This document shows positions 7,876-18,400 of a stretch of DNA of 64,000 nt, one piece after another. This stretch comes from Geminicoccaceae bacterium (lineage in GTDB: Bacteria; Pseudomonadota; Alphaproteobacteria; Geminicoccales; Geminicoccaceae), in assembly GCA_025999455.1 (NCBI GenBank), contig AP024683.1, forward strand, positions 503,501 to 567,500. Direction: 5' to 3'. A program made the position numbers and the translations under genes. The notes beneath the pieces are model-generated. The model was not told the DNA's origin, made no database searches, and saw nothing but the letters and a program-made list of their open reading frames with translations. Within the stretch, counting starts at the first letter, position 1, and each line of letters starts with the position of its first letter.

Positions 7876-8977
7876 ACCGCACGATCAAGATCGGTTCCCC
7901 GAGCGCGCTTTCGTCGATCTCGATTCCGAGGCCCGGCGCCCGCGACGAGCCGATCCGGCCGTCGGTGCGCCGCGGCGGGTCGATCGCCACCGACCGGCCG
8001 ACATAGCTGTTGAAATCGGTGGCCGAGAAGCGGAACGCCTCGGGCGTGCTGTGCGCGAGATGGGCGATCGCCGCCGTCGTGACGTCACCTCCCCAGCTGT
8101 CTTCGATCGTCATCGCGATTCCGAGCTCGACACAGAGATCACGGACGAGACGCGTCGGGCGCAGCCCGCCGAGCTTGGCGATCTTGAGGTTGACGACGTC
8201 GGCCGCGCCGGCTCGCCAGACCGCGAGGAGCGCGCCAACGCCGTCGACGATCTCGTCGAGCACTATCGGATGATCGCAGGCTCGACGGACGACCAGGCAT
8301 TCCTCGAGGGTGGCGCACGGTTGTTCGATGTAGAGGTCGAGGTCGCGGACCGCTCGCACCACGCGCAGCGCCTCGTGCGGCAGCCAGCCCCGGTTGGCGT
8401 CCGCGACGAGCACCTCGCCCGCGTCGAGGACGGCGCGAACGGCGCGGATCCGTTCGATGTCGACATCCGGGTCGCCACCGACCTTGAGTTGGAACCGGCG
8501 GTAACCTTCGCGCCGATGACGAGCGACCGCCGCGGCCATCGCTTCGGGTGGTCCTTGGGAGATCGCCCGATAGAGTTCGACGGCCTCGCCGTCCGCTCCG
8601 CCGAGGAGCGTGGCGAGCGGAACGCCCTGGGCCCGCGCCGCGAGATCGTGGCAGGCCATGTCGAGCGCCGACTTCACGAAGGGATGGCCCTGGAGCGCGC
8701 GGGCCATCCGCCGATGGACGAGGTCGAGATCGCGCGGATCGCAGCCCAGAAGAGCCGGACCGACCTCGGCGATCCCGGTGCGCGCCCCGGCCGCGTAAGC
8801 CGGCAGGTAGGCAGGGCCCAGCGGGCAGACTTCACCCCAACCGACGAGGCCGTCGTCGGTCGCGATCCTCACGAGCGTGCTGTCGAAGCGGTCGACGGAG
8901 CGTCCGTCGGCCCAAACGTAGCTGCCCTCCGACAACGGCAGCTCGACGGCGAAGACCCAAATCTCACGAATGCGCAC
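7874..8977 (-). CDS. Enolase-superfamily dehydratase, cis-3-hydroxy-L-proline dehydratase-like
   Basis: The 367-residue protein is a mandelate racemase/muconate lactonizing enzyme family member. Visible active-site elements are Lys165 (FQLKVGG), metal ligands Asp193 (VADANRGW), Glu218 (YIEQPC) and Asp241 (VLDE), and Lys265 (VVNLKIAKLGG). Paired lysines at these positions and the IEDSWGGD segment match cis-3-hydroxy-L-proline dehydratases and hydroxyproline betaine epimerases. It probably acts on a proline derivative in osmolyte or hydroxyproline breakdown. The GTG start at 8977 has a purine-rich GAAGG just upstream. It is divergent from hrcA and has no pathway neighbours. Confidence 0.8.
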   Translation of the reverse strand: MRIREIWVFAVELPLSEGSYVWADGRSVDRFDSTLVRIATDDGLVGWGEVCPLGPAYLPAYAAGARTGIAEVGPALLGCDPRDLDLVHRRMARALQGHPFVKSALDMACHDLAARAQGVPLATLLGGADGEAVELYRAISQGPPEAMAAAVARHRREGYRRFQLKVGGDPDVDIERIRAVRAVLDAGEVLVADANRGWLPHEALRVVRAVRDLDLYIEQPCATLEECLVVRRACDHPIVLDEIVDGVGALLAVWRAGAADVVNLKIAKLGGLRPTRLVRDLCVELGIAMTIEDSWGGDVTTAAIAHLAHSTPEAFRFSATDFNSYVGRSVAIDPPRRTDGRIGSSRAPGLGIEIDESALGEPILIVR

Positions 8978-9088
8978 GCCTTCGTCCTCTCGTCGGGGTG
9001 GCGGCCGGGCCGGGCGGTTCGCGTTGAAGCGGCTGTCACCCCTTCCTACATACCCGGCGGCTTCGGACCGCGCACCCGTCGAGATCGC

Positions 9089-10159
9089 ATGATCGTCGAG
9101 CTCAACGCCCGATCCCGGGAGATCTTCCGCCGGATCGTCGACACCTATGTCGAGACGGGCGAGCCCGTCGGCTCGCGCACGCTCTCGCGCCGGCTCGACG
9201 AACATCTGAGCCCGGCCACGATCCGCAACGTCATGGCCGATCTCGAGGAAGCGGGGCTGCTCTACGCGCCGCACACGTCGGCGGGCCGGCTACCGACCGA
9301 ACTGGGGCTTCGCCTCTACGTCGACGGCCTGCTCGAATCGGCGCCGCTCGCCGAGGCCGACAAGCGCGAGATCGAAAGCCGCCTCGCCGGCTTGGGCCGG
9401 AGCGTGGAAGCGGTGCTGCGGGAAGCTACCGAAACGCTCTCGGCGCTCGCCCGTTGCGCCGGCCTCGTCGCCGCCCCGACCGGCGACCGGCCGTTCAAGC
9501 ACGTCGAATTCGTCCCGCTCTCGCCCGGCCGGGCGCTCGTCATCCTCGTGGCGGACAACGGCCTGGTCGAGAACCGGATCATCGAGGTTCCGGTCGGGAT
9601 GCCGACCTCGACGCTGGTCGAGGCGGGCAACTATCTCACGACGCGGCTCGCCGGGCGTAGCTTCGAGGAGGCCTGCCGGCTGATCCGCACCGAGATCGAG
9701 GAACGGCGCACCCAGCTCGACGAGCTCTCGCAGCGCCTCGTGGCGAGCGGTCTCGCCACCTGGGCGGAGGACATCCAGCGCGAAGGCGGCATCCTCCTGG
9801 TCCGCGGTCAGGCGCATCTGCTCGAGGACGTCACCAATCTCGTCGAGCTCGAGCGGATCCGCGCGCTCTTCGAGCAGATCGAGGCCAAGAAGAACGTGCT
9901 GCGGCTCGTAGAGCTCACCCAGCGGGCGCGCGGCGTCCAGATCTTCATCGGTCGCGAGAACGAGCTCTTCGGCTTGTCGGGTTGCTCGACGATCGTCGCC
10001 CCCTATCGCGCCGGTGACGGCCGACGTTCGACGGTGGTCGGTGCGATCGGGGTGATCGGCCCGACCCGCCTCGACTATGCCCGGGTCATCCCGGTCGTCG
10101 ACTATACGGCACGTGTCGTGAGCCGCATGTTGGGAACCCCGGAAAGCGAGCTCGAATGA
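9089..10159 (+). CDS. hrcA: Heat-inducible transcription repressor HrcA
   Basis: The 356-residue protein has an N-terminal winged helix. Typical segments are VDTYVETGEPVGSRTL, LSPATIRNVMADLEEAGLL and the recognition-wing HTSAGRLPTELGLRLYVD. The central and C-terminal GAF-like dimerisation region includes VLVADNGLVENRIIEVP and ends GVIGPTRLDYARVIPVVDYTA. HrcA represses groESL and sometimes other chaperone genes through CIRCE operators. No CIRCE inverted repeat was found in front of this gene or elsewhere in the window. The ATG at 9089 fits the family. The stop overlaps the grpE start as ATGA. Confidence 0.97.
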   Translation: MIVELNARSREIFRRIVDTYVETGEPVGSRTLSRRLDEHLSPATIRNVMADLEEAGLLYAPHTSAGRLPTELGLRLYVDGLLESAPLAEADKREIESRLAGLGRSVEAVLREATETLSALARCAGLVAAPTGDRPFKHVEFVPLSPGRALVILVADNGLVENRIIEVPVGMPTSTLVEAGNYLTTRLAGRSFEEACRLIRTEIEERRTQLDELSQRLVASGLATWAEDIQREGGILLVRGQAHLLEDVTNLVELERIRALFEQIEAKKNVLRLVELTQRARGVQIFIGRENELFGLSGCSTIVAPYRAGDGRRSTVVGAIGVIGPTRLDYARVIPVVDYTARVVSRMLGTPESELE

Positions 10160-10773
10160 TGCAGGATTCGAAGGTGCAGGACCAAGAACCGACCCCTCCG
10201 GCCGGCGAGACGACAGAAGCCCGACCGCCGGCCGAGCAGGCCGACCCGGCCGAGCGGATCGCGGCGCTCTCGGCCGAGATCGCCTCGCTCAACGATCGGC
10301 TCATGCGGGCTCTGGCCGACGTCGAGAACGTCCGCCGGCAGAAGGATCGCGAGCTCGAAGAGGCGCGCAAATACGCGATCACCGGGTTCGCGCGCGGCCT
10401 GCTCGAGGTCGCCGACAATCTCCGCCGGGCGCTCGCGGCCGTGCCCGGGCCGGCCGAGGGCCGCGACCCGCTCCTCCAGACACTCGTGACGGGCGTCGAA
10501 CTCACCGAACGGACGCTGCTCGCGCTCTTCGAGAAGCACCGGATCGCCAAGGTCCAACCCGAGCGCGGTGCACGCTTCGATCCGGCGCTGCACCAGGCGA
10601 TGTTCGAGGTCCCGACCACCGAGCTGCCGCCCGGCTCGGTTGCCGAGGTCCTGCAGCCCGGCTATGTCCTGGCCGACCGGTTGCTCCGGCCGGCGCTCGT
10701 CGGTGTGGCCAAAGCGCCCGCGCCGAGCGAGCCCGACAAAGCCCAAGGAGCCACCGTCGACACCCGGGTCTGA
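10156..10773 (+). CDS. grpE: Nucleotide exchange factor GrpE
   Basis: The 205-residue GrpE drives ADP release from DnaK. The N-terminal region is acidic and proline-rich. A long coiled-coil helix covers about residues 30-85, with the family signature [15 protein letters not shown]. The C-terminal beta domain ends with the conserved [14 protein letters not shown] and [17 protein letters not shown]. It is translationally coupled to hrcA by an ATGA overlap, the common hrcA-grpE arrangement of alphaproteobacteria; dnaK is not in the window. An ATG follows directly at the second codon, so the exact start is uncertain by one residue. Confidence 0.97.
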   Translation: MMQDSKVQDQEPTPPAGETTEARPPAEQADPAERIAALSAEIASLNDRLMRALADVENVRRQKDRELEEARKYAITGFARGLLEVADNLRRALAAVPGPAEGRDPLLQTLVTGVELTERTLLALFEKHRIAKVQPERGARFDPALHQAMFEVPTTELPPGSVAEVLQPGYVLADRLLRPALVGVAKAPAPSEPDKAQGATVDTRV

Positions 10774-10819
10774 GGCGCGCAGCGGGGCGCGGCCGGTCGA
10801 GCCGCGCGGGGGAGATTCG

Positions 10820-12028
10820 ATGGACAAGAAGGTCCGCAAGGTCGTGCTCGCCTATTCGGGCGGGCTCGACACCTCGGTCATTCTCCGCTGGCTCAAGGAA
10901 ACCTACGGCTGCGAGGTCGTGACCTTCACGGCCGATCTCGGCCAAGGCGAAGAGCTCGAAGCGGCGCGCGCCAAAGCCGAGATGATGGGGGCGGCGCAGA
11001 TCTTCATCGAAGATCTGCAGGAGGAGTTCGTCCGCGACTACGTCTTCCCGATGTTCCGGGCGAACGCCCTCTACGAAGGTGCTTATCTCCTCGGCACGGC
11101 GATCGCCCGTCCCCTCATCGCCAAGCGTTTGATCGAGATCGCGGCCGAAGTGGGTGCCGACGCGGTGGCCCACGGCGCCACGGGTAAGGGTAACGATCAG
11201 GTCCGCTTCGAGCTCACCTGCTACGCGCTCAATCCGCACATCAAGGTCATCGCGCCCTGGCGCGAGTGGGACCTCGATTCGCGCGACAAGCTCGTCGACT
11301 ACGCCGAGCGCCACCAGATCCCGATCCCGCGCGGCAAGCGCGGCGAACCTCCCTACAGCACCGATGCCAACCTGCTCCACATTTCCTACGAGGGGCGAGC
11401 GCTCGAAGACCCGTGGGTCGAGCCGGACGAGGAGATGTTCACCCGCACGATCTCGCCCGAGCTCGCCCCGGACAAGCCGACCTATCTCGAGATCGGCTTC
11501 GAGCAGGGCGATCCCGTGTCGATCGACGGCGAGCGTCTGTCGCCCGCCAATCTCCTCCGCCGCCTGAACGATCTCGCGGGTGCGAACGGGATCGGACGGC
11601 TCGATCTGGTCGAGAACCGTTACGTCGGTATGAAGTCGCGCGGCGTCTACGAGACGCCCGGTGGGACCGTGCTGCTGCTCGCGCATCGCGCGATGGAAAG
11701 CCTCACCCTCGACCGAGGTGCCGCCCACCTCAAGGACGAGCTCATGCCGCGCTACGCCGAGCTCGTCTACAACGGCTATTGGTTCAGCCCCGAGCGGCAG
11801 ATGCTCCAGGCCCTCATCGACAAGAGCCAGGAGAACGTCACGGGCACGGTGCGGATGAAGCTCTTCAAGGGCCAGGCGAGCGTGGTCGGCCGCAAGAGCC
11901 CCGTGAGCCTCTACCGACAGGAATTCGCGACGTTCGAAGCCGACACGGTGTACGACCAGAGGGACGCGGCGGGCTTCATCAAGCTCAACGCCCTACGTCT
12001 GCGGATCCTCGGGCTGCGCGGCCGCTGA
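10820..12028 (+). CDS. argG: Argininosuccinate synthase
   Basis: This 402-residue cytoplasmic enzyme condenses citrulline and aspartate with ATP to argininosuccinate, the penultimate step of arginine synthesis. The N-terminal PP-loop reads [12 protein letters not shown], followed by [28 protein letters not shown] and the citrulline-binding [14 protein letters not shown] complete the catalytic core. Length and motifs are canonical. The ATG has GGGGGAG about six bases upstream. It lies 46 bases after grpE, with no other arginine gene nearby. Confidence 0.98.
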   Translation: MDKKVRKVVLAYSGGLDTSVILRWLKETYGCEVVTFTADLGQGEELEAARAKAEMMGAAQIFIEDLQEEFVRDYVFPMFRANALYEGAYLLGTAIARPLIAKRLIEIAAEVGADAVAHGATGKGNDQVRFELTCYALNPHIKVIAPWREWDLDSRDKLVDYAERHQIPIPRGKRGEPPYSTDANLLHISYEGRALEDPWVEPDEEMFTRTISPELAPDKPTYLEIGFEQGDPVSIDGERLSPANLLRRLNDLAGANGIGRLDLVENRYVGMKSRGVYETPGGTVLLLAHRAMESLTLDRGAAHLKDELMPRYAELVYNGYWFSPERQMLQALIDKSQENVTGTVRMKLFKGQASVVGRKSPVSLYRQEFATFEADTVYDQRDAAGFIKLNALRLRILGLRGR

Positions 12029-12050
12029 GCTCGCGCCGCGTCGGCCGACC

Positions 12051-12950
12051 TCAACCCTTGGTCGCCCCGGCCGTCAGGCCGGCGATGTAATAGTCCATCA
12101 AGAACGCGTAGATCAGCACCGGCGGTGCCGCCGTGAGCAGCGCGCCGGCCATGATCTGGCCCCAATTGAACACGTCGCCTTTGATCAGGTTCGTGACGAT
12201 CCCGACCGGAAGCACGAGCTGATCGATCGAGGTCGTGAAGGCGAGTGGATAGAGGAACTGCGCCCAGGACACGGTGAACGCGAAGATCGTCGCCGCGATC
12301 AAGCCCGGCAGCGCCACCGGCAGGAAAACTTTGAAGAGGAGCTGCATCGTCGACGCGCCGTCGACGATCGCCGCCTCGTCGAGCTCCTTCGGGATCGAGG
12401 AGAAATACCCGATCAAGATCCAGGTGCAGAACGGCACCGTCAAGGTCGGGTAGACGATGCAGAGGATCCACCACCTGTTGATGAACTCGATGCCTGTGAC
12501 GTCGCGCAACCAGGTGAAGATCTGGAAGAGGGGGATGAAGAGCAACGTCTCGGGGATCAGGTAGGTCAAGAACACGCCGGTCGCGAGGACGGTCGAGCCC
12601 AGAAAGCGCATCCGCGCCAGCGAAAACGCGGCGAGCGTGCTGATCGTCATGGTGACCGCGACCACGATGATCGCCACCATGAACGAGTTCTTGAAGAAAT
12701 TCAGGAAGATCGGAGAGCCGAGAAGTGCCGTGTAGTTGGCGAGTGTCGGGTCGCGGACGAGCCATGGATTGCCGTCGAGTGCCGCGATCTCCTGACTCGT
12801 CTTCAATGAGGTGACGAGCGCGTAGATGGGCGGCGCCAAGAAGAAGACGCAAAACAGCGCGAGGCAGGCATAGGCCGACCAGAGTGCCCAGCGGCGCTGC
12901 CGCCGCAGATCGCCCGTCGCGGCGGGTACCGCGAGTTCAGCCCGCGACAC
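12051..12950 (-). CDS. Sugar ABC transporter permease, MalG/UgpE family
   Basis: The 299-residue inner-membrane permease has about six helices. The BPD_transp_1 domain carries the EAA loop (PKELDEAAIVDGASTMQLLFKVFLPVALPGL), which docks the ATPase. It is the third gene of a minus-strand operon after the binding protein and the MalF-type permease. The GTG at 12950 has GGGAG seven bases upstream and is preferred over a TTG at 12956; either way it slightly overlaps the preceding permease gene. No ATPase gene follows, as argG is convergent 22 bases away. Confidence 0.93.
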   Translation of the reverse strand: MSRAELAVPAATGDLRRQRRWALWSAYACLALFCVFFLAPPIYALVTSLKTSQEIAALDGNPWLVRDPTLANYTALLGSPIFLNFFKNSFMVAIIVVAVTMTISTLAAFSLARMRFLGSTVLATGVFLTYLIPETLLFIPLFQIFTWLRDVTGIEFINRWWILCIVYPTLTVPFCTWILIGYFSSIPKELDEAAIVDGASTMQLLFKVFLPVALPGLIAATIFAFTVSWAQFLYPLAFTTSIDQLVLPVGIVTNLIKGDVFNWGQIMAGALLTAAPPVLIYAFLMDYYIAGLTAGATKG

Positions 12951-13878
12951 CGGCAAGCTCCCGCGAACGGCGGTGGACGTCGCGCAAGATGAAGATCGCG
13001 GCCAAGCCCAAGATCGGGAACATGAAGAGCGAAACGCAGGCCCCGAGGGGGATGTCGTTCGACTCGATGCCGAGCTTGAAGGCCCAGGTCGCGAAGACGT
13101 GGGTCATGTCACGTGGGCCTCCGGCGGTCAGGATCCGCACGATGTCGAAGTTCGCGAAGGTGACGATGAGCGAGAAGAGGACCGTGATCGCGATGATGTT
13201 CCGGAGCATCGGCAGCGTGATGTAGATCAGTTTCTGCCAAGCGTTGGCACCGTCGATGTCGGCCGATTCGTAGAGCTCGGCCGGGACCGACTTGAGTGCG
13301 GCGAGATACATGATCATGAAGAACGGCGCACCGTACCAGACGTTCACCAAGATGACGGAAAAACGCGCCCAATACGGATCACCGAGCCACGGCACCGGCG
13401 CGAAGCCCATGCTCTGCAGGAGCCAGTTCAAAGCACTGTAGGAGGGCTCGTACATCCACCACCAGACGAGCGTGCTCATGGCCGGTGGGATGACCCAGGG
13501 CACGAGCAGCATGCCGCGCCATTTCCGCTGACCCTTGTCCGGTAGACGGTGGATCAAATGCGCGAGGATGAAGCCGATCAGCGCCTTGAAGACGACTGCG
13601 CTCACCGCGAAGATCACGGATTGCTGAACCACCATCCAGAAGGTCTCGCGTTTGAACAGGAAGGTGAAATTCGCGAGACCGACGAAGCGAGTCATGCTCT
13701 TGTTGAGCGTGGCGAGATGCAAAGAATAGAGCGCCGGGTAGATGACCAGGGCCGCCACCAAGAGGATGAGCGGCAAGCAGAGGAAGAAGGCGATGCGCGC
13801 CCGGCGCCGTGCGAGACCACCGCCGCGAGCCCGCACCCACCCGCTCTGGGCGCGGGCCACTGCCACCGCCTGCGCCAT
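12937..13878 (-). CDS. Sugar ABC transporter permease, MalF/UgpA family
   Basis: The 313-residue permease has an N-terminal helix (IAFFLCLPLILLVAALVIYPALYSL), periplasmic loops and the EAA loop PAELYESADIDGANAWQKLIYITLPML. It pairs with the MalG-type permease to make the translocation channel for a mono- or oligosaccharide or glycerol phosphate. The ATG is preceded by GGAGGAAGG. It starts 51 bases after the binding-protein gene, in the canonical order binding protein, MalF-type, MalG-type. Confidence 0.93.
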   Translation of the reverse strand: MAQAVAVARAQSGWVRARGGGLARRRARIAFFLCLPLILLVAALVIYPALYSLHLATLNKSMTRFVGLANFTFLFKRETFWMVVQQSVIFAVSAVVFKALIGFILAHLIHRLPDKGQRKWRGMLLVPWVIPPAMSTLVWWWMYEPSYSALNWLLQSMGFAPVPWLGDPYWARFSVILVNVWYGAPFFMIMYLAALKSVPAELYESADIDGANAWQKLIYITLPMLRNIIAITVLFSLIVTFANFDIVRILTAGGPRDMTHVFATWAFKLGIESNDIPLGACVSLFMFPILGLAAIFILRDVHRRSRELAGVAG

Positions 13879-13929
13879 GCGCCTTCCTCCCCTGACCGCC
13901 CGGTTCCGCGAGCGCAGCGCCGGCGGATC

Positions 13930-15279
13930 TCAGCCGCGCATGAAGCCCTCGAGCTCGCTCTCCGCCCACGCGATCGCCTTGTCGGCGCTCTCCCCACCTT
14001 GCACCATTCTCGCGATCATCTTGGTGATCGTCGCTTGATTGTAGATCTGCTCGGCGATCTTGTGCGGCGCCGGAGCGGCGGCGATCGAAAGGATCTGGTG
14101 AGCGGTGGGCGGGTAATGGCGGAGCGTCCCCTTGGGCGGCCCCTCCTCGAACCACGTCTTGAAGTCGTTGAACGAGGTGTAGCCCGGGATGTCGTAGCCC
14201 TGGCTCGCGGCGACGAGCTGTTCGGCTGCCCGCCGGGTCGAAAGATGCGCCAAGAGGCTCTTGGCGGCCGACTTGTTCGGACTGAAGGCCCAGATGCCCC
14301 AATAATAGGGCAGATAAGGTCCGAACCGTCCCTTGGGGCCGACCGGGGCCGGATGGTGCCAAACTTTCTCGGCGACTTGTGGCGCATCGCGCTTGGCCAC
14401 CGCCCATGCGGAGGGCGGGTTGAAGATCATCGCTCCTTTGCCCGAGATGAGCCAACGATTGTTGGAGCCGTCGTCCCACGCGATCGCGTCGGCCGGCAAG
14501 AAGGCCGCGAGACGCTTGGCGAAATCGAGTGCCGCACGGGTCGCATCGGAGCGGACGACGATCTCGCCTTTTTCGTCGACGAGCTTGGCGCCGAAGGCGT
14601 GGAACAGCGAGCCCCAGGTGTCGACATTGTCCGAGGTGGTGCCGAGCCCGATCCCGAACGGGAAACCCGCCTTGTGGCACTTCTCGGCCGCCGCCAAGAG
14701 CGCATCCCAGGTCCATTTCGCCGCTTCGGCCTCGTTCACGGGACCGTCCGGCGGGTAGATCTTCAAGAGATCGATACCGGCGTGCTCTTTCAGAAGGTCG
14801 AGCCTCGAGGCCGGACCTTTCATCTGCGAACCGGGTGTCGCGGGAACCGCACGCCAATGACCGTCGGGTTTGCCCAGATATTCGACGACGGGATTGGTCG
14901 GACCGTTCTGGGCCAAGATTTCCCGCATCACGTCGTCGACCGGCTCGAGCCGCTCCGCGTGGCTGCCCGGTAGCCAGGTGTTCATCGCCAGGATGTCGTG
15001 ACCGGAGCGGGCTTGGGCTTCGGCGGCGATCGTCAACAAGAGCTTGTTGCCCTGGGAGGGAATGTAGTCGATCGTCAGATCGACCTTCTCCTTCTCGGCC
15101 CACTCGCGGGCGAGCTTGGTCAGCGTGTCGTTCGCCCCGGGCACCCAATGGTCCCAGAAGCCGACGCTCAGCTTGCCGGCCGCGTACGCCCCCCGCGCCC
15201 GACCGTACACGCTCCCGGCCAAAGCCGCGCTCGAGGCCCCGACGAGCAAGCTCCGCCGCGAGAGATGCCACTTCGTCAT
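13930..15279 (-). CDS. Sugar ABC transporter substrate-binding protein (Tat-exported)
   Basis: The 449-residue periplasmic protein belongs to the extracellular solute-binding family 1. Its N-terminus has a twin-arginine motif (SRRSLLVG) followed by a short hydrophobic stretch. The mature part shows LSVGFWDHWVPGANDTL and GHDILAMNTWLPGS, typical of family 1 hinge proteins. The ATG at 15279 has GGGGAGG about eight bases upstream; longer upstream readings are not plausible. It heads the sugar ABC operon and is divergent from the glutamate dehydrogenase gene. The substrate cannot be named. Confidence 0.92.
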   Translation of the reverse strand: MTKWHLSRRSLLVGASSAALAGSVYGRARGAYAAGKLSVGFWDHWVPGANDTLTKLAREWAEKEKVDLTIDYIPSQGNKLLLTIAAEAQARSGHDILAMNTWLPGSHAERLEPVDDVMREILAQNGPTNPVVEYLGKPDGHWRAVPATPGSQMKGPASRLDLLKEHAGIDLLKIYPPDGPVNEAEAAKWTWDALLAAAEKCHKAGFPFGIGLGTTSDNVDTWGSLFHAFGAKLVDEKGEIVVRSDATRAALDFAKRLAAFLPADAIAWDDGSNNRWLISGKGAMIFNPPSAWAVAKRDAPQVAEKVWHHPAPVGPKGRFGPYLPYYWGIWAFSPNKSAAKSLLAHLSTRRAAEQLVAASQGYDIPGYTSFNDFKTWFEEGPPKGTLRHYPPTAHQILSIAAAPAPHKIAEQIYNQATITKMIARMVQGGESADKAIAWAESELEGFMRG

Positions 15280-15331
15280 CTCGACGCCTCCCCTTCTCCG
15301 CGACCTTCGAGATCGCGCTTTTTTCGCCCTC

Positions 15332-15360
15332 GTCATAACCGACCGCGAGCGCCGCGACAA
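15332..15360 (-). promoter_or_regulatory. Candidate sigma-70-type promoter of the sugar ABC operon
   Basis: Read on the minus strand, TTGTCG (complement of 15355-15360) is followed by 17 bases and TATGAC (complement of 15332-15337). This places a start site about 45 bases upstream of the binding-protein ATG. The spacing is ideal and both hexamers are four-of-six matches or better. Confidence 0.4.
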
Positions 15361-15448
15361 CCGAGCGTGGGGAAACGTCGTTAATGCCTCGTTCACCGGG
15401 CCGTGCTTCAATCGCACGCGGAACAGGACCGCCGCGGAGGCCTCTTCG

Positions 15449-18400
15449 ATGCCCGCGATCGTCGAGCAGCGCGCCGTCGAGCTCGTGGCGACCGTCCTGC
15501 GCACGATCGCCGAGCGCGTCGATCCGAGCGAGCGCGAGCTCGCCCGTGCGTTCGCGAGCCGCTGGCTCGAAGGCGTCCCGCCGGCCGACCTGGTCGTCCT
15601 GGATCCGCTCGACCTCTACGGTGCCGTCCTCGCGCATCTGCGCTTCGGGATGCGACGGACCCCGGGTTCGGCGTCGGTGCGGGTCTACAATCCCGCGATC
15701 GAGCAGCACGGTTGGCAATCGACCCACACGGTCGTCGAGATCGTCAACGACGACATGCCCTTCCTCGTCGACAGCGTGGGCATGGAACTGGCACGCCACG
15801 GCCTCGCCGTGCACCTCACCGTTCACCCGGTCCTGCCCGTGCGGCGCGATTCCTCGGGTCTGCTCCTCGCCGTGCCCGAAACGCGCGAGGCCGGCACTGC
15901 GGTCGAGAGCTTCATCCACGTCGAGGTCGACCGGCTGAGCGACGCCGGACGCTTGGCCACCCTCGAAGCCGATCTGCTGCGGGTGCTCGGCGACGTTCGA
16001 GCCGCGGTCAGGGATTGGCAGGCGATGCGGGCGCTCCTCGAACGGTCGGCCGAGGAGTGTCGACCGTCACCCGAGGCCGTGCCGGCCGACGACCTCGAGG
16101 AGATCCGCGCCTTCGTCCGCTGGCTCGCGGCCGACCATCTCGTGCTCCTCGGCGCCGCGAGTTACCGCCTCGTCCGCGAGGCGGATGGACCGCAGCTCCT
16201 TCGCGAGGCGGAAAGCGCGCTCGGTATCCTCGGCCGCCACCGCGAAGCCGCCCGGTCGGCGAGCTTCGCCGCCCTGCCGGCCCCGTTGCGGGAAGCGGCC
16301 ATGGCTCCCGCCGACCCCCTCACGCTCACCAAGGCGAACTCGCGATCCACGGTGCATCGGCCCGCCTGGCTCGATTTCGTGGGCGTCAAGCGGTACGCCG
16401 CGGACGGGTCGGTCGTCGGCGAGCATCGGTTCCTCGGCCTCTACACCTCGGCCGCTTACGCGCGCAGCCCGCTGGAGATCCCGCTCCTCCGCCGCAAAGT
16501 CGCGGCCGTGATGCAGCGCGCGGCCCTTCCGCCCGGTGGACACGCGGCGAAGGCGCTCGCCCACATCCTGGAGACCTTCCCGCGCGACGAGCTGATCCAG
16601 ATGGACACGGACCAGCTCTACACGACGGCGGTCGAGATCCTGCATCTTCAAGATCGGGCTCGGGTCCGGATGTTCGTCCGCCCCGACCGGTTCGGACGCT
16701 TCGTCTCTTGCCTCCTCTTCGTCCCACGCGAGCAGTACAACACGGCCCTGCGCGAGCGGATCCAGCGGCTGCTCGAGAGCGAACTCGGCGGCGGTGAAAG
16801 CGAGTTCCAAGCGCTCGTCTCGGAGGCCCGCCTCGCCCGCATCCTCCTCACGATCCGGACATCCGCGGGCCTTCCGGCGGACCTCGATCCGGCCCGGCTC
16901 GAACGCCTCGTCGCCGAAGCGGCGCAGAGTTGGACCGACCTTTTGGGTCAGGCCCTGCTCCGAGAGTTCGGTGAGGAGGAAGGAAACCGGCTCTTCCGCC
17001 ACTACGGTTCGGGCTTTCCGGCCGGCTATCGGGAAAGCGTTCCGCCACGAGCGGCCGTTCCCGACGTTCGTGCCGTCGACCGCCTGGCCCGGGGCGAGAT
17101 CGGTCCGCTCGCCATCCGCCTCTACCGGCGGATCGAAGACCGCGATCTGGTCCGCGTCAAAGTGATCCGCCCGGACGGTCCTCTACCGCTCGCCCAGGCC
17201 CTGCCGATCCTCGAGGGCCTCGGCCTCGAAGTGCTGTCGGAAGAACCCGCTCTCCTCACCGATTCCGACGGCCGCGTGTTCGCGATCCACGATTTCGCCG
17301 CCCGGCCTCTCGTCCCGGGTGAGGTCGACCCGGATCGTGTGCGGAGCGTATTCGAGCGCGCGTTCCTCGACGTCTACACGGGCCGCGTCGAGAACGACCG
17401 GTTCAACCGGCTCGTCCTCGCGCGCGGGCTCGAGGCTCGCGAGGTCGCGATCCTCCGTACCTACTGCAAATATTGGCTGCAGCTCGGCGTGCCGTTCAGT
17501 CAGAGTTACATCGAGACGGTCGTGACCACGAACGTGGAGGCCGCCGCGCTTCTCGTCGCGTTGTTCCGCGCCCGCTTCGACCCCACGGCTCGCGATCGGG
17601 CCGCCGAATGCGCCCGGCTGGAGGCCGCGCTCGCCGCCTGCATCGACCGCGCGGGCTCCCTCGACGAGGATCGGATCCTGCGCGCTTTTTTCGAGATGAT
17701 CCGCGCCACCACCCGGACGAACTGGTTCCAGCGCGATGCCGCCACGGGCGGACCCAAGGGCCACATCGCGATCAAGCTCGACCCGGCGCGCGTGCCGAAC
17801 GTGCCCCGGCCGCGACCCGCCTTCGAGATCTTCGTCTACGCCCCGTGGGTCGAGGGCGTGCATTTGCGCGGCGGCAAGGTCGCACGGGGCGGCATCCGCT
17901 GGTCGGATCGTCGCGAAGACTTCCGAACCGAGATCTTGGGCCTCATGAAGGCCCAAATGGTCAAGAACGCGGTGATCGTGCCCGTCGGCGCGAAAGGCGG
18001 CTTCGTCCTCAAACGCCCGCAAGGTGCCGAACCTCGCGCGCAACTCGAGGACGGTATCCACGCTTATCGCACGTTCCTGCGCGGGCTCCTCGACTTGACC
18101 GACAACCGCGTGGGCGAAACGATCGTTCCACCTCCCGACCTCGTGCGTCACGACGACGACGATCCCTACCTCGTGGTCGCCGCCGACAAGGGCACGGCCA
18201 CCTTCTCGGACATCGCGAACGCGGTGGCGCGCGAATACGGCTTCTGGCTCGACGACGCGTTCGCTTCGGGCGGCTCGGCCGGCTACGACCACAAGGCCAT
18301 GGGGATCACCGCCCGGGGTGCTTGGGAGTCGGTTCGCCGCCACTTCCGGGAGCTCGGCCTCGACCCGGATCGCGACCCCTTCACCTGTGTCGGCATCGGC

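Noticed and set aside
8978-9088. CIRCE operator in front of hrcA
   Set aside because: No TTAGCACTC-N9-GAGTGCTAA-like repeat is present here or elsewhere in the window.
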